Shown here piece by piece: positions 9,106-16,990 of a stretch of 64,000 bases of DNA. The stretch is from Agrobacterium vitis. GTDB taxonomy: Bacteria > Pseudomonadota > Alphaproteobacteria > Rhizobiales > Rhizobiaceae. Numbering within the stretch: the first letter of the stretch is position 1; every line of letters starts with the position of its first letter. The stretch covers positions 248,001-312,000 of the forward strand of contig NZ_CP118262.1 in assembly GCF_013337045.2 (NCBI RefSeq), given 5' to 3'. A program made the translations under genes and the position numbers. The notes under the pieces are model-generated. The model saw nothing but the letters and a program-made list of their open reading frames with translations, did no database searches and was not told where the DNA came from.

Positions 9106-10284
9106 TTAGAAGAACGCTTGGATGCCCGTCTGAGCTCGGCCAAGGATCAGCGCGTGGACGTCGTGCGTGCCTTCGTAGGTGTTGACCGTCTCCAGGTTCT
9201 GCGAATGGCGCATGACGTGGTACTCGATCTGGATGCCGTTACCGCCGTGCATGTCGCGGGCCTGGCGGGCGATATCCAGCGCCTTGCCGCAATTGTTGCG
9301 TTTGACGATGGAGATCATTTCTGGGGCCATCTTGTGCTGGTCCATCAGCTGGCCGACGCGGAGCGATGCCTGCAGGCCAAGCGTGATTTCGGTCTGCATA
9401 TCGGCGAGCTTCTTTTGGTAAAGCTGCATGCCGGCGAGCGGCTTGCCAAACTGCTTTCGGTCGAGGCCATACTGGCGGGCGCGGAACCAGCAGTCTTCGG
9501 CGGCGCCCATGACGCCCCAGGAAATGCCGTAGCGGGCGCGGTTGAGGCAGCCGAAGGGACCCTTGAGCCCGGACACGTTCGGCAGGATCGCGTCCTCGCC
9601 GACTTCCACGCTGTCCATGACGATTTCGCCGGTGATCGAGGTGCGCAGCGACAGCTTGCCGCCGATCTTCGGCGCCGAAAGGCCCTTCATGCCTTTTTCG
9701 AGCACGAAACCGCGGATTTCGTTGTTATGGGCTTCCGATTTTGCCCAGACGACGAAGACGTCTGCGATCGGGGCGTTGGAAATCCACATCTTCGAACCGC
9801 GCAGCCGATAACCGCCTTCGATCTTTTCGGCGCGGGTCTTCATGCCGCCTGGATCGGAACCGGCATCCGGCTCGGTCAGGCCGAAACAGCCGATCAGCTC
9901 GCCGGAGACAAGGCCGGGCAGATACTTCTTCTTCTGTTCGTCGGAACCGTAGGCGAAGATTGGATAGATCACCAGCGACGACTGCACGCTCATCATCGAG
10001 CGGTAGCCGCTGTCGATACGTTCGATCTCGCGAGCGACGAGGCCGTAGGCGACGTAGGAGGCATTGGCGGCGCCGTATTCCTCCGGCAGGGTCACGCCGA
10101 GCAGGCCGGTCTGGCCCATCAGCTTGAAGAGGTCCTTGTCGGTCGTCTCGTCGAGATAGGCTTCATTGACGCGCGGTGCGAGTTCAGCCTTGGCGAAGCT
10201 GGCCGCCGCATCGCGGATCATCCGTTCGTCTTCGGAGAGTTGTTCGTCCAGCAGGAAGGCGTCGGTCCACGTGAAAGTGCTCAT
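9106..10284 (-). CDS. gcdH: Acyl-CoA dehydrogenase of the glutaryl-CoA dehydrogenase type
   Basis: The 392-residue flavoenzyme has the acyl-CoA dehydrogenase signatures [16 protein letters not shown] and [21 protein letters not shown]. Its C-terminus [20 protein letters not shown] places the catalytic base at about residue 371. That C-terminal motif and the N-terminal [21 protein letters not shown] are characteristic of bacterial glutaryl-CoA dehydrogenases, which oxidise and decarboxylate glutaryl-CoA to crotonyl-CoA. The nearby class III CoA-transferase, fused hydratase/dehydrogenase and thiolase could complete the route to acetyl-CoA. The substrate assignment rests on family resemblance. 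A related branched or dicarboxylic acyl-CoA cannot be excluded. Confidence 0.88.
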   Translation of the reverse strand: MSTFTWTDAFLLDEQLSEDERMIRDAAASFAKAELAPRVNEAYLDETTDKDLFKLMGQTGLLGVTLPEEYGAANASYVAYGLVAREIERIDSGYRSMMSVQSSLVIYPIFAYGSDEQKKKYLPGLVSGELIGCFGLTEPDAGSDPGGMKTRAEKIEGGYRLRGSKMWISNAPIADVFVVWAKSEAHNNEIRGFVLEKGMKGLSAPKIGGKLSLRTSITGEIVMDSVEVGEDAILPNVSGLKGPFGCLNRARYGISWGVMGAAEDCWFRARQYGLDRKQFGKPLAGMQLYQKKLADMQTEITLGLQASLRVGQLMDQHKMAPEMISIVKRNNCGKALDIARQARDMHGGNGIQIEYHVMRHSQNLETVNTYEGTHDVHALILGRAQTGIQAFF

Positions 10285-10318
10285 CGTATCTCCTCGATAT
10301 TGTTAACCTTGCCACCCT

Positions 10319-11479
10319 TCAGGTGGCGTTCTTTGCATTGCGGATCATGTTGCGAGCGATCACCAACTGCTGAATTTGGGACGTTCCCTCGTAGATCCGG
10401 AAAAGCCGGACATCGCGGTAAAAGCGCTCGATTCCGAAGTCGGTCATGTAGCCCGCTCCGCCGAAAATCTGGACAGCTCGATCGGCAACCCTGCCGACCA
10501 TTTCACTCGCAAACAGCTTGCAGGCGGCTGCCTCCGTAGAAACCGATACATCCAGGTCTTTCAAGCGAGCCGTTTCCAGTACCATGCAACGCGCCGCGTA
10601 GGCTTCTGTTTGGCTGTCAGCCAGCATTGCCTGTATGAGCTGAAAATCGGCGATGGGTTGTCCGAACTGCGTTCGCTGCATCGCATAGGCAAGACTGTCT
10701 GCAATTAGACGTTCCGCCATGCCAACGCAGACCGCAGATATATGCAGTCGGCCTCGATCCAACACCTTCATCGCAGTGCGAAAGCCGGCTCCTTCAACGC
10801 CGCCCAGAAGCGCGGTAGCGGGAACCCGGCAATCGTCGAAGATGACATCGCAAGTATGGGAACCGCTTTGCCCCATTTTCTTGTCGATAGGCCCCAGGGA
10901 TAAGCCGCCGGTGGGAGCCTCGACCAGAAAAGCGCTGATTTCGCCCTTCGATTCAGTGAAATTTGACGTGCGAGCGAACACAGTGAACAAGCCGGCATGC
11001 GGTGCATTGGTGATGAACCGCTTTGTGCCATTTATCACATAGTCGGTTCCGTCCCTGACCGCAGTTGTCTGTAACGAGGATGCATCCGAACCTGCCTCGG
11101 GCTCAGTGAGGGCAAATGAGCTAATCAGCTCTCCTCGCGCCAACATTGGTAGATATTTTCGCTTTTGCTCCTCCGTTCCGCCCATGATGATGCCTTGGGA
11201 CCCAATGCCGTTATTGGTTCCGATGAGCGAGCGAAAACAAGGCGAAGTGCGCCCGAGTTCAATTGCCACACGGGCCTCCTCGACCATGTTCAGACCGAGC
11301 CCGCCGTACTCTTCGGGGATTGCCAAGCCAAAGAACCCAAGTTCCCGGAACTGATGTTTGATCGTTTCCGGAATAACATCGTCTCGCGCCACCTGCGCCT
11401 CGAGCGGCATCAGCTTTTCGCGAACGAAGCGGGCTGTCGTGTCGATGAGATGGTTCATGGTCTCAGCGTCGAGCGCCAT
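10319..11479 (-). CDS. Acyl-CoA dehydrogenase
   Basis: The 386-residue protein has FALTEPEAGSDASSLQT, the flavin-binding INGTKRFITNA loop, IFGGAGYMTDFGIERFYRDVR, and RIYEGTSQIQQLVIARNM with the catalytic Glu near residue 364. It resembles short- and medium-chain acyl-CoA dehydrogenases and differs from the neighbouring glutaryl-CoA type enzyme, so the island has two first-step dehydrogenases. It is 34 bases upstream of that enzyme on the same strand and 15 bases downstream of the IclR gene. Electrons would go to EtfAB. Confidence 0.93.
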   Translation of the reverse strand: MALDAETMNHLIDTTARFVREKLMPLEAQVARDDVIPETIKHQFRELGFFGLAIPEEYGGLGLNMVEEARVAIELGRTSPCFRSLIGTNNGIGSQGIIMGGTEEQKRKYLPMLARGELISSFALTEPEAGSDASSLQTTAVRDGTDYVINGTKRFITNAPHAGLFTVFARTSNFTESKGEISAFLVEAPTGGLSLGPIDKKMGQSGSHTCDVIFDDCRVPATALLGGVEGAGFRTAMKVLDRGRLHISAVCVGMAERLIADSLAYAMQRTQFGQPIADFQLIQAMLADSQTEAYAARCMVLETARLKDLDVSVSTEAAACKLFASEMVGRVADRAVQIFGGAGYMTDFGIERFYRDVRLFRIYEGTSQIQQLVIARNMIRNAKNAT

Positions 11480-11494
11480 CTGGTCTCCGCCGTA

Positions 11495-12292
11495 TCATTG
11501 AGCTTCAAGCCGCCGAACAAGGTCGACGAGCCGGGGAGCGATATCGTCAACCAGTCGCTTCTGGTCGACCAAAAATGAAGGGCCGCCGCAATTGAACGCC
11601 ATGATCGGCGTACCATCGCTGGGCCGGTAAGGAACACCGACTGAATTGACGTCGTGCTTCCATTGTCCAACAGAAAGGCAGTATCCGAACTGCCTGTAGG
11701 TCTCGATGGATTCCAAGATCTGCTCTTCCACCTGCGGCCAGTTTTCGCCCTCGTGATCACTCAGAGCTTCCAGTAGCGCGAGGCGAGCGGCATCGCTGAG
11801 GCCCGCGATGTAAGCGCGTCCAAGTGAACTGCTTGCAAGCTTGATATGAGCGCCAACTTCAATCGCGAGCGTAATGGCATCGGAACTTCGGCAGCACTCC
11901 AAATAGACCATGGAAAACTGGTCCCGAGCACCGAGCGCCACTGGGATCCCGGCATAATCAGCAAGTTCTTGCATCATCGGCTTGGCAAGACGCCGCACGC
12001 CAAGATCGGCAAGGTATGCATAGCCAAGCGACATGGCGGGTGCATCCAAGCGATACCTGCCTGTCGAGTAGTTGTAAGAAAGATATCCCAAGCTGGACAA
12101 TGTGAACGTCAGTCTCGAGATGGTCGCTTTTGGAAGACCGGTTCGTTCGGCAAAGTCCTGGTTGGAGAGTTCCTGATCTCCGCGTCGAAATGCCCGAAGA
12201 ACCTCCAGCCCTCGGGCCAACGATTCAACGAAGCGCCGATCGGACACCTCTCCGCCGCTGCCGGAACCTTCGTTGACCCTACGCTTCTTCAT
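11495..12292 (-). CDS. IclR-family transcriptional regulator
   Basis: From the chosen ATG the protein has 265 residues. The N-terminal winged helix reads RGLEVLRAFRRGDQELSNQDFAERTGLPKATISRLT, a typical IclR recognition segment. The C-terminal IclR effector domain follows, including SSLGRAYIAGLSDAARLALLE and PYRPSDGTPIMAFNCGGPSF. An upstream in-frame ATG at 12349 would add 19 poorly conserved residues. The gene leads the minus-strand dehydrogenase operon and is divergent from the SDR gene, so it probably controls both sides of the 12293-12585 spacer in response to a pathway intermediate. That role is inferred. Confidence 0.9.
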   Translation of the reverse strand: MKKRRVNEGSGSGGEVSDRRFVESLARGLEVLRAFRRGDQELSNQDFAERTGLPKATISRLTFTLSSLGYLSYNYSTGRYRLDAPAMSLGYAYLADLGVRRLAKPMMQELADYAGIPVALGARDQFSMVYLECCRSSDAITLAIEVGAHIKLASSSLGRAYIAGLSDAARLALLEALSDHEGENWPQVEEQILESIETYRQFGYCLSVGQWKHDVNSVGVPYRPSDGTPIMAFNCGGPSFLVDQKRLVDDIAPRLVDLVRRLEAQ

Positions 12293-12351
12293 CTCACCAT
12301 CCCAAACCCACTTGATGAAACCGATAACGTCGTTTAAAGCTAAGGTCAAGT

Positions 12352-12381
12352 TGCGGAATTAAATACCGCACAGCGGAATTA
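12352..12381. promoter_or_regulatory. Candidate IclR operator: dyad plus direct repeat
   Basis: The divergent spacer contains TGCGG at 12352-12356 and its reverse complement CCGCA at 12366-12370. It also contains the 9-mer GCGGAATTA at 12353-12361 and again at 12373-12381, exactly 20 bases apart, about two helical turns. GGAAT-type half sites in this arrangement suit IclR-family dimers bound side by side. The position just upstream of the regulator gene suggests autoregulation. No binding evidence is available. Confidence 0.4.
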
Positions 12382-12585
12382 GCGATTGTGGGTTCGAGTA
12401 CAGGCCCGGCGACCCCGGAAAATTCGGGGACGTCGGCAGAGGTGTAGTGAGGAGCGGTGACTGTCTGCAAGCTCGCCAATGGCGTGAGATGAGATAGGGC
12501 GTCGCCCTCATCAATCACCAAAACCCGCGAGATTATCAGCCTATGGAACAAACGTCGCGGCGGAAACCGTAACCGGAGGTAACTC

Positions 12586-13374
12586 ATGGACCTTGGCATC
12601 AAAAGCAAGCAGGCATTGGTACTCGCTTCATCGCGTGGCCTAGGCCACGGCGTCGCCATTGCGCTTGCGAGGGAGGGAGCAAATGTCTTGCTTTGCGGCC
12701 GAAGTGCCGACGATCTGGCTCAAAACTGTGCCCAAATAAACTCGGAAGGTGAGGGACACGCAGATTGGTTTCAGGCCGATCTGAGCGAAGAGCGTTTCGT
12801 TTCGGTCGCTGCGGGCGCCGTTGCGCAGGGCGGTAAACCGATTGACATCCTTGTCAACAACACAGGTGGACCGACCTCAGGGTCTGCCGAAGCGATGACC
12901 GCTGAACAGCTTCAACTTTTTTTCATGTCCATGGTGGTTCGCGTCATCGATCTGACAAACAGATTGTTGCCAGACATGAAGAAGAAAGGATGGGGTAGGG
13001 TCCTGACGCTTGCGTCATCCGGGGTCATCGAGCCGATCAACAGTTTGGCGCTTTCCAATACATTGCGTCCGGCGCTCGTCGGTTGGAGTAAAACACTGGC
13101 CACCGAGGTCGCGGACCAGGGGATCACCAGCAATGTTCTCCTTCCTGGCGCAATACTGACGGCGCGAATAAATCAGCTGAACGAAGCAGCTGCCAAGCGG
13201 ACCGGCAAGCCTGTCGAGGACGTTCGAGCAAATTCCGAAAAGCAAATTCCTGTCGGCCGATACGGGCGTGTTGATGAGTTCGCATCGGTGGCGGCGTTTC
13301 TTTGCAGCAACCAGGCCAGCTACATTACGGGCTCGATCGTGCGTTGCGATGGCGGTGCTACCAGGTCGATCTAG
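12586..13374 (+). CDS. SDR-family oxidoreductase-like protein with atypical active site
   Basis: The 262-residue protein has the Rossmann fold of short-chain dehydrogenases: an N-terminal LASSRGLGHGVAIALAREGANVLLCGRS, the ILVNNTGGP motif and the C-terminal NQASYITGSIVRCDGG. The usual TGxxxGxG Thr-Gly pair is absent. Where YxxxK is expected, the sequence reads LSNTLRPALVGWSKTLATEV, so the catalytic Tyr and Lys appear to be replaced. The protein may use another chemistry or may have lost reductase activity. GGAGGT ends about 5 bases before the ATG. It is divergent from the iclR gene and 29 bases upstream of the ETF-ubiquinone oxidoreductase start. Confidence 0.85.
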   Translation: MDLGIKSKQALVLASSRGLGHGVAIALAREGANVLLCGRSADDLAQNCAQINSEGEGHADWFQADLSEERFVSVAAGAVAQGGKPIDILVNNTGGPTSGSAEAMTAEQLQLFFMSMVVRVIDLTNRLLPDMKKKGWGRVLTLASSGVIEPINSLALSNTLRPALVGWSKTLATEVADQGITSNVLLPGAILTARINQLNEAAAKRTGKPVEDVRANSEKQIPVGRYGRVDEFASVAAFLCSNQASYITGSIVRCDGGATRSI

Positions 13375-13403
13375 AGCGGATTTGCCCTTTCAAGGCGGAA
13401 CAG

Positions 13404-15068
13404 ATGACTGACGTTTTAGAAGTACCTGAACGCGAGGCAATGGAATTCGACGTTGTGATCGTCGGGGCCGGGCCGGCCGGTCTGTCTGCGGCGATCCGGC
13501 TGAAACAGGTCAATCCGGATCTGTCCGTCGTCGTCCTGGAAAAGGGGGCCGAGGTCGGCGCGCATATCCTGTCGGGTGCGGTGGTCGATCCGATCGGCAT
13601 CGACCGGCTCTTGCCGGGCTGGCGCGCGGAGGAGGGGCATCCCTTCAAGACCGAGGTCAAGGACGACCAGTTCCTGCTGCTCGGCCCCGCCGGTTCGATC
13701 CGCCTGCCGAACTTTTTAATGCCGCCGCTGATGAACAATCACGGCAATTACATCGTCTCGCTTGGCCTCGTCTGTCGGTGGCTGGCCGAAAAGGCCGAGG
13801 CGCTCGGCGTCGAGATCTATCCCGGCTTTGCCGCAACCGAAGTGCTTTACAACGAGCAAGGCGCCGTCATCGGTGTTGCCACCGGCGACATGGGCGTCGA
13901 GAAGAATGGCGAACCGGGTCCAAACTTTGCCCACGGCATGGAGCTTCTTGGAAAATACACGCTGATCGGCGAGGGCGTGCGCGGCTCGCTCGCCAAGCAG
14001 CTGATCTCGAAATTCGATCTCTCGAAGGATCGCGAGCCGCAAAAATTCGGGCTCGGCATCAAGGAACTGTGGCAGGTCAAGCCCGAGAACCACAAACAGG
14101 GTCTCGTCCAGCATTCGTTCGGCTGGCCGCTCGGTATGAAGACCGGCGGCGGTTCGTTCCTCTATCATCTGGAAGACAATCTGGTTGCCGTCGGTTTCGT
14201 CGTGCATCTCAACTACAAGAACCCCTATCTCTATCCGTTCGAGGAGTTCCAGCGTTTCAAGACGCATCCGGCCATTCGCGGCACCTTCGAAGGCGGCAAG
14301 CGGCTGACCTATGGCGCCCGCGCCATCACCGAGGGCGGCTACCAGTCGGTGCCGAAGCTGACCTTCCCGGGCGGCGCGCTGATCGGCTGTTCGGCCGGCT
14401 TCGTCAATGTGCCGCGCATCAAGGGTAGCCACAACGCGCTCCTGTCCGGCATCCTCGCGGCCGAAAAACTGTCGGATGCGATTGCGGCCGGTCGCGCCAA
14501 TGACGAGGTCATCGAGATCGAGAACGGCTGGCGCGACAGCGCCATCGGCCAGGACCTGAAGCGAGTGCGCAACGTCAAGCCGCTGTGGTCGAAGCTCGGC
14601 ACGGCGGCCGGCGTGGCGCTTGGCGGTCTCGACATGTGGACCAACACCTTGTTCGGTTTCTCCTTCTTCGGCACGCTGAAGCACGGCAAGACCGACGCCC
14701 AGTCGCTGGAGCCGGCGTCGATGCACACGCCGATCGCCTATCCCAAGCCGGATGGCGTGCTCACCTTCGACCGTCTCTCCTCGGTGTTCCTGTCGAACAC
14801 CAATCACGAGGAGAACGAGCCGGTGCACCTGAAGGTCAAGGACATGGCCCTGCAGAAGTCGTCCGAACACGACATCTATGCTGGCCCATCGACCCGCTAC
14901 TGTCCTGCAGGCGTCTATGAATGGGTGGAAAAGGACGGCGAGGATGTCTTCGTCATCAACGCCCAGAACTGCGTCCACTGCAAGACCTGCGACATCAAGG
15001 ACCCCAACCAGAACATCAACTGGGTGCCGCCGCAGGGCGGCGAAGGGCCGGTCTATCCAACCATGTAG
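13404..15068 (+). CDS. Electron transfer flavoprotein-ubiquinone oxidoreductase
   Basis: The 554-residue membrane-associated flavoprotein passes electrons from reduced ETF to ubiquinone. It begins with the FAD-binding DVVIVGAGPAGLSAAIRLK. The middle shows GGSFLYHLEDNLVAVGFVVHLNY-type ubiquinone-domain sequence and GCSAGFVNVPRIKGSHNALLSG. The C-terminus has the 4Fe-4S cluster cysteines in RYCPAGVYEW and NCVHCKTCDIKDP. I start at the ATG at 13404 rather than an in-frame one at 13302, which lies inside the SDR gene. GC-rich codon use resembles etfAB. With etfAB at 7367-9062 it completes the respiratory outlet for the two acyl-CoA dehydrogenases. Confidence 0.96.
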   Translation: MTDVLEVPEREAMEFDVVIVGAGPAGLSAAIRLKQVNPDLSVVVLEKGAEVGAHILSGAVVDPIGIDRLLPGWRAEEGHPFKTEVKDDQFLLLGPAGSIRLPNFLMPPLMNNHGNYIVSLGLVCRWLAEKAEALGVEIYPGFAATEVLYNEQGAVIGVATGDMGVEKNGEPGPNFAHGMELLGKYTLIGEGVRGSLAKQLISKFDLSKDREPQKFGLGIKELWQVKPENHKQGLVQHSFGWPLGMKTGGGSFLYHLEDNLVAVGFVVHLNYKNPYLYPFEEFQRFKTHPAIRGTFEGGKRLTYGARAITEGGYQSVPKLTFPGGALIGCSAGFVNVPRIKGSHNALLSGILAAEKLSDAIAAGRANDEVIEIENGWRDSAIGQDLKRVRNVKPLWSKLGTAAGVALGGLDMWTNTLFGFSFFGTLKHGKTDAQSLEPASMHTPIAYPKPDGVLTFDRLSSVFLSNTNHEENEPVHLKVKDMALQKSSEHDIYAGPSTRYCPAGVYEWVEKDGEDVFVINAQNCVHCKTCDIKDPNQNINWVPPQGGEGPVYPTM

Positions 15069-15419
15069 CTCGCCCGATGGCGTCGACGACCGGAAGCAAA
15101 CCAATGGTGTTCACCGAGGAGCTCTTCATACCTCCCTTGGCCACCACGCCTTTCGCCTCCAGGCTAGCCGATCGCTTTCAGATCCGCGCGACGGGTGACG
15201 TAGGCAAGGCTGCTCGGCGCCGTGCCGGGTTGGATCTCGATCGGGATGTGAAGATCCACTGCGACGACAGGAAAGATAGACGAAAATCACGATGAAGAAG
15301 ATAACTTGTTTAAATTGTCGGTCGGAAAAAATTGATGAGCAGACCGAGAGCAATCCTGATGCCATCGTAATGTATTATGAAGCAAGCTTGTCCTCCCAGA
15401 GCCTCAGTGGCATATTCCG
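15069..15419. other. Intergenic spacer with a possible gene remnant
   Basis: No intact gene is visible. On the minus strand at about 15167-15265 one frame reads a protein-like tail (IPIEIQPGTAPSSL then YVTRRADLKAIG and a stop) with no matching start or body upstream. It may be the 3' scrap of a lost gene. The right half is AT-richer and may hold the promoter of the MFS gene, but I see no clear -35/-10 pair. Confidence 0.4.
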
Positions 15420-16643
15420 ATGACTTCTTGTGGGAATTGTTACGGTCGAGATCCCGAATTTATATCCAAAGTGGCAGTCATGTGCCTCGGAATTACGCAA
15501 ATTATAGGGTACGGCACCCTATACTATTCGTTCGGGATACTCGCGCCTGCCATGGCGCATGATTTCGGTCTCTCCGTCGAATGGATGTTCGGGGCTCTTT
15601 CGGTAGCCCTGCTGGTGGGCGGTCTTTCTTCGCCATGGCTTGGTCAATTGATAGACCGCTTCGGCGCGGGGCGGATCATGACGGCGGGTTCGTTCGCCGC
15701 AGCGGCGGCTCTGATTGCTGGAGCCCTTTCGCCGGGTCGATCGTTCTTCATCGTCGCGCTGATAGGTATCGAAGTGGCTGCAAATTTTGTACTCTACGGC
15801 GCAGCCTTCTCCCTTCTGGTGCAAATTCATGCGATCAAGGCTCAGCGCAACATTACCTTTTTGACTCTGATGGCTGGTTTCGCCTCTACGATATTTTGGC
15901 CGCTCACGACTAGCTTGAGCGCCCACTTTTCCTGGCAGCAGATCTACCTCATTTTCGCCGCGCTGAATTTCTTCATTTGTTGTCCAATTCATTTTGCCTT
16001 AGCGCGGATGGCGCAAAGGGAACGGGCGAAAGAAGACGGATTCCGGGAGGTCAGCGTGCCGGGTTCGCTTATGGGGGATGCACGACCGGCCGGGTTCGTT
16101 CTCATGGTATCCGGACTTTGCTTGCTTTCGCTTATGTCAGCGGCGATCCTAGTACATATGGTTCCGATGCTTTCGGATCTTGGTCTTGGATCGATGGCCG
16201 CACTTGTAGGCTCTTTATTTGGGCCTGCTCAAGTCTGCAGCCGCTTTGCAAATATGGCGATTCGACGCGATATCAGCCCTCTTCTTCTGGCGATCCTTGC
16301 TGCCGTGCTCATGGCCGGATCGGTCGGGGTGCTTGGTTTGACCGCCCCCTCTCCAGTTGGGGCGATGACCTTCGCCGTCTTATTTGGTTGTGGCAATGGA
16401 CTGTTCAGCGTCATCGCAGGAACCTTGCCTCTTGCACTTTTCGGAAGCGAAGGCTACGGCCGCCGCCAAGGCAGGATCATGTCTGCGCGACTCATAGTTT
16501 CGGCTATGGCGCCGTTTGCTTTCGCGCTTTTGCTCGGCATTGTAGGTCCCTCGACAACACTTGCGATCACTGCGTCACTGGGGGGAGCGGCCGCGTTTAG
16601 TTTCTTCCACATCACACGTGTGGGAGTGAAAGGAGTTGGCTAA
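15420..16643 (+). CDS. MFS transporter
   Basis: The 407-residue protein has about twelve hydrophobic segments and the MFS pattern. It starts GITQIIGYGTLYYSFGILAPAM, then the cytoplasmic loop LGQLIDRFGAGRIM (motif A-like G-x-L-x-D-R-x-G). A second half begins after the hydrophilic linker near residue 205 (ARMAQRERAKEDGFREV). Family members are secondary transporters for small organic solutes. The start is uncertain because no good ribosome site precedes the ATG at 15420, and an ATG at 15480 would still keep the first membrane helix. The substrate is unknown. Confidence 0.85.
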   Translation: MTSCGNCYGRDPEFISKVAVMCLGITQIIGYGTLYYSFGILAPAMAHDFGLSVEWMFGALSVALLVGGLSSPWLGQLIDRFGAGRIMTAGSFAAAAALIAGALSPGRSFFIVALIGIEVAANFVLYGAAFSLLVQIHAIKAQRNITFLTLMAGFASTIFWPLTTSLSAHFSWQQIYLIFAALNFFICCPIHFALARMAQRERAKEDGFREVSVPGSLMGDARPAGFVLMVSGLCLLSLMSAAILVHMVPMLSDLGLGSMAALVGSLFGPAQVCSRFANMAIRRDISPLLLAILAAVLMAGSVGVLGLTAPSPVGAMTFAVLFGCGNGLFSVIAGTLPLALFGSEGYGRRQGRIMSARLIVSAMAPFAFALLLGIVGPSTTLAITASLGGAAAFSFFHITRVGVKGVG

Positions 16644-16990
16644 CCCTCTCCTGCATTTTAGAGCACTCGCGTATAAACCCGATCTTCGATTCCCATTCAA
16701 AACCAGCGCCGGGAAAAGGACTTTTCGTTAGCTCGTGATGGCCAAAGACATCCAACGAGCACATCCGGTTTTTGCATGAGCGGTACTGGATTATCGTCAT
16801 TCATCGATTTAGTCGACCGGGATAATCCTGCGGGACTTATCACGCCGGCATTGACCGGACTTTAGTCAGACGATCGACGAAGCACTTACTAAAACTGCCT
16901 CGCGGTTGAAACGACCTCAGCCCCAGGTCAAGGCAGCCTGTGCTTGTCGACCAGTCTGTTTCAACTTGTCTAAGTCGAGGATCACAACAT
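16644..16990. other. Intergenic spacer, leader of the hydrolase gene
   Basis: No ORF of convincing composition is present. The sequence is AT-richer than its neighbours and ends with GAGGAT about 8 bases before the hydrolase ATG at 16991. I see no strong terminator behind the MFS gene. Confidence 0.5.

Noticed and set aside
9118..10539. A 473-codon open frame on the plus strand, opposite the acyl-CoA dehydrogenases
   Set aside because: It is antisense to a clear glutaryl-CoA dehydrogenase-type gene. Its product has no recognisable domain and a skewed composition, as expected from GC-rich codon structure.
13716..15104. A 462-codon open frame on the minus strand, opposite the ETF-QO gene
   Set aside because: It is a mirror of a strongly conserved plus-strand gene and has no independent protein signature.
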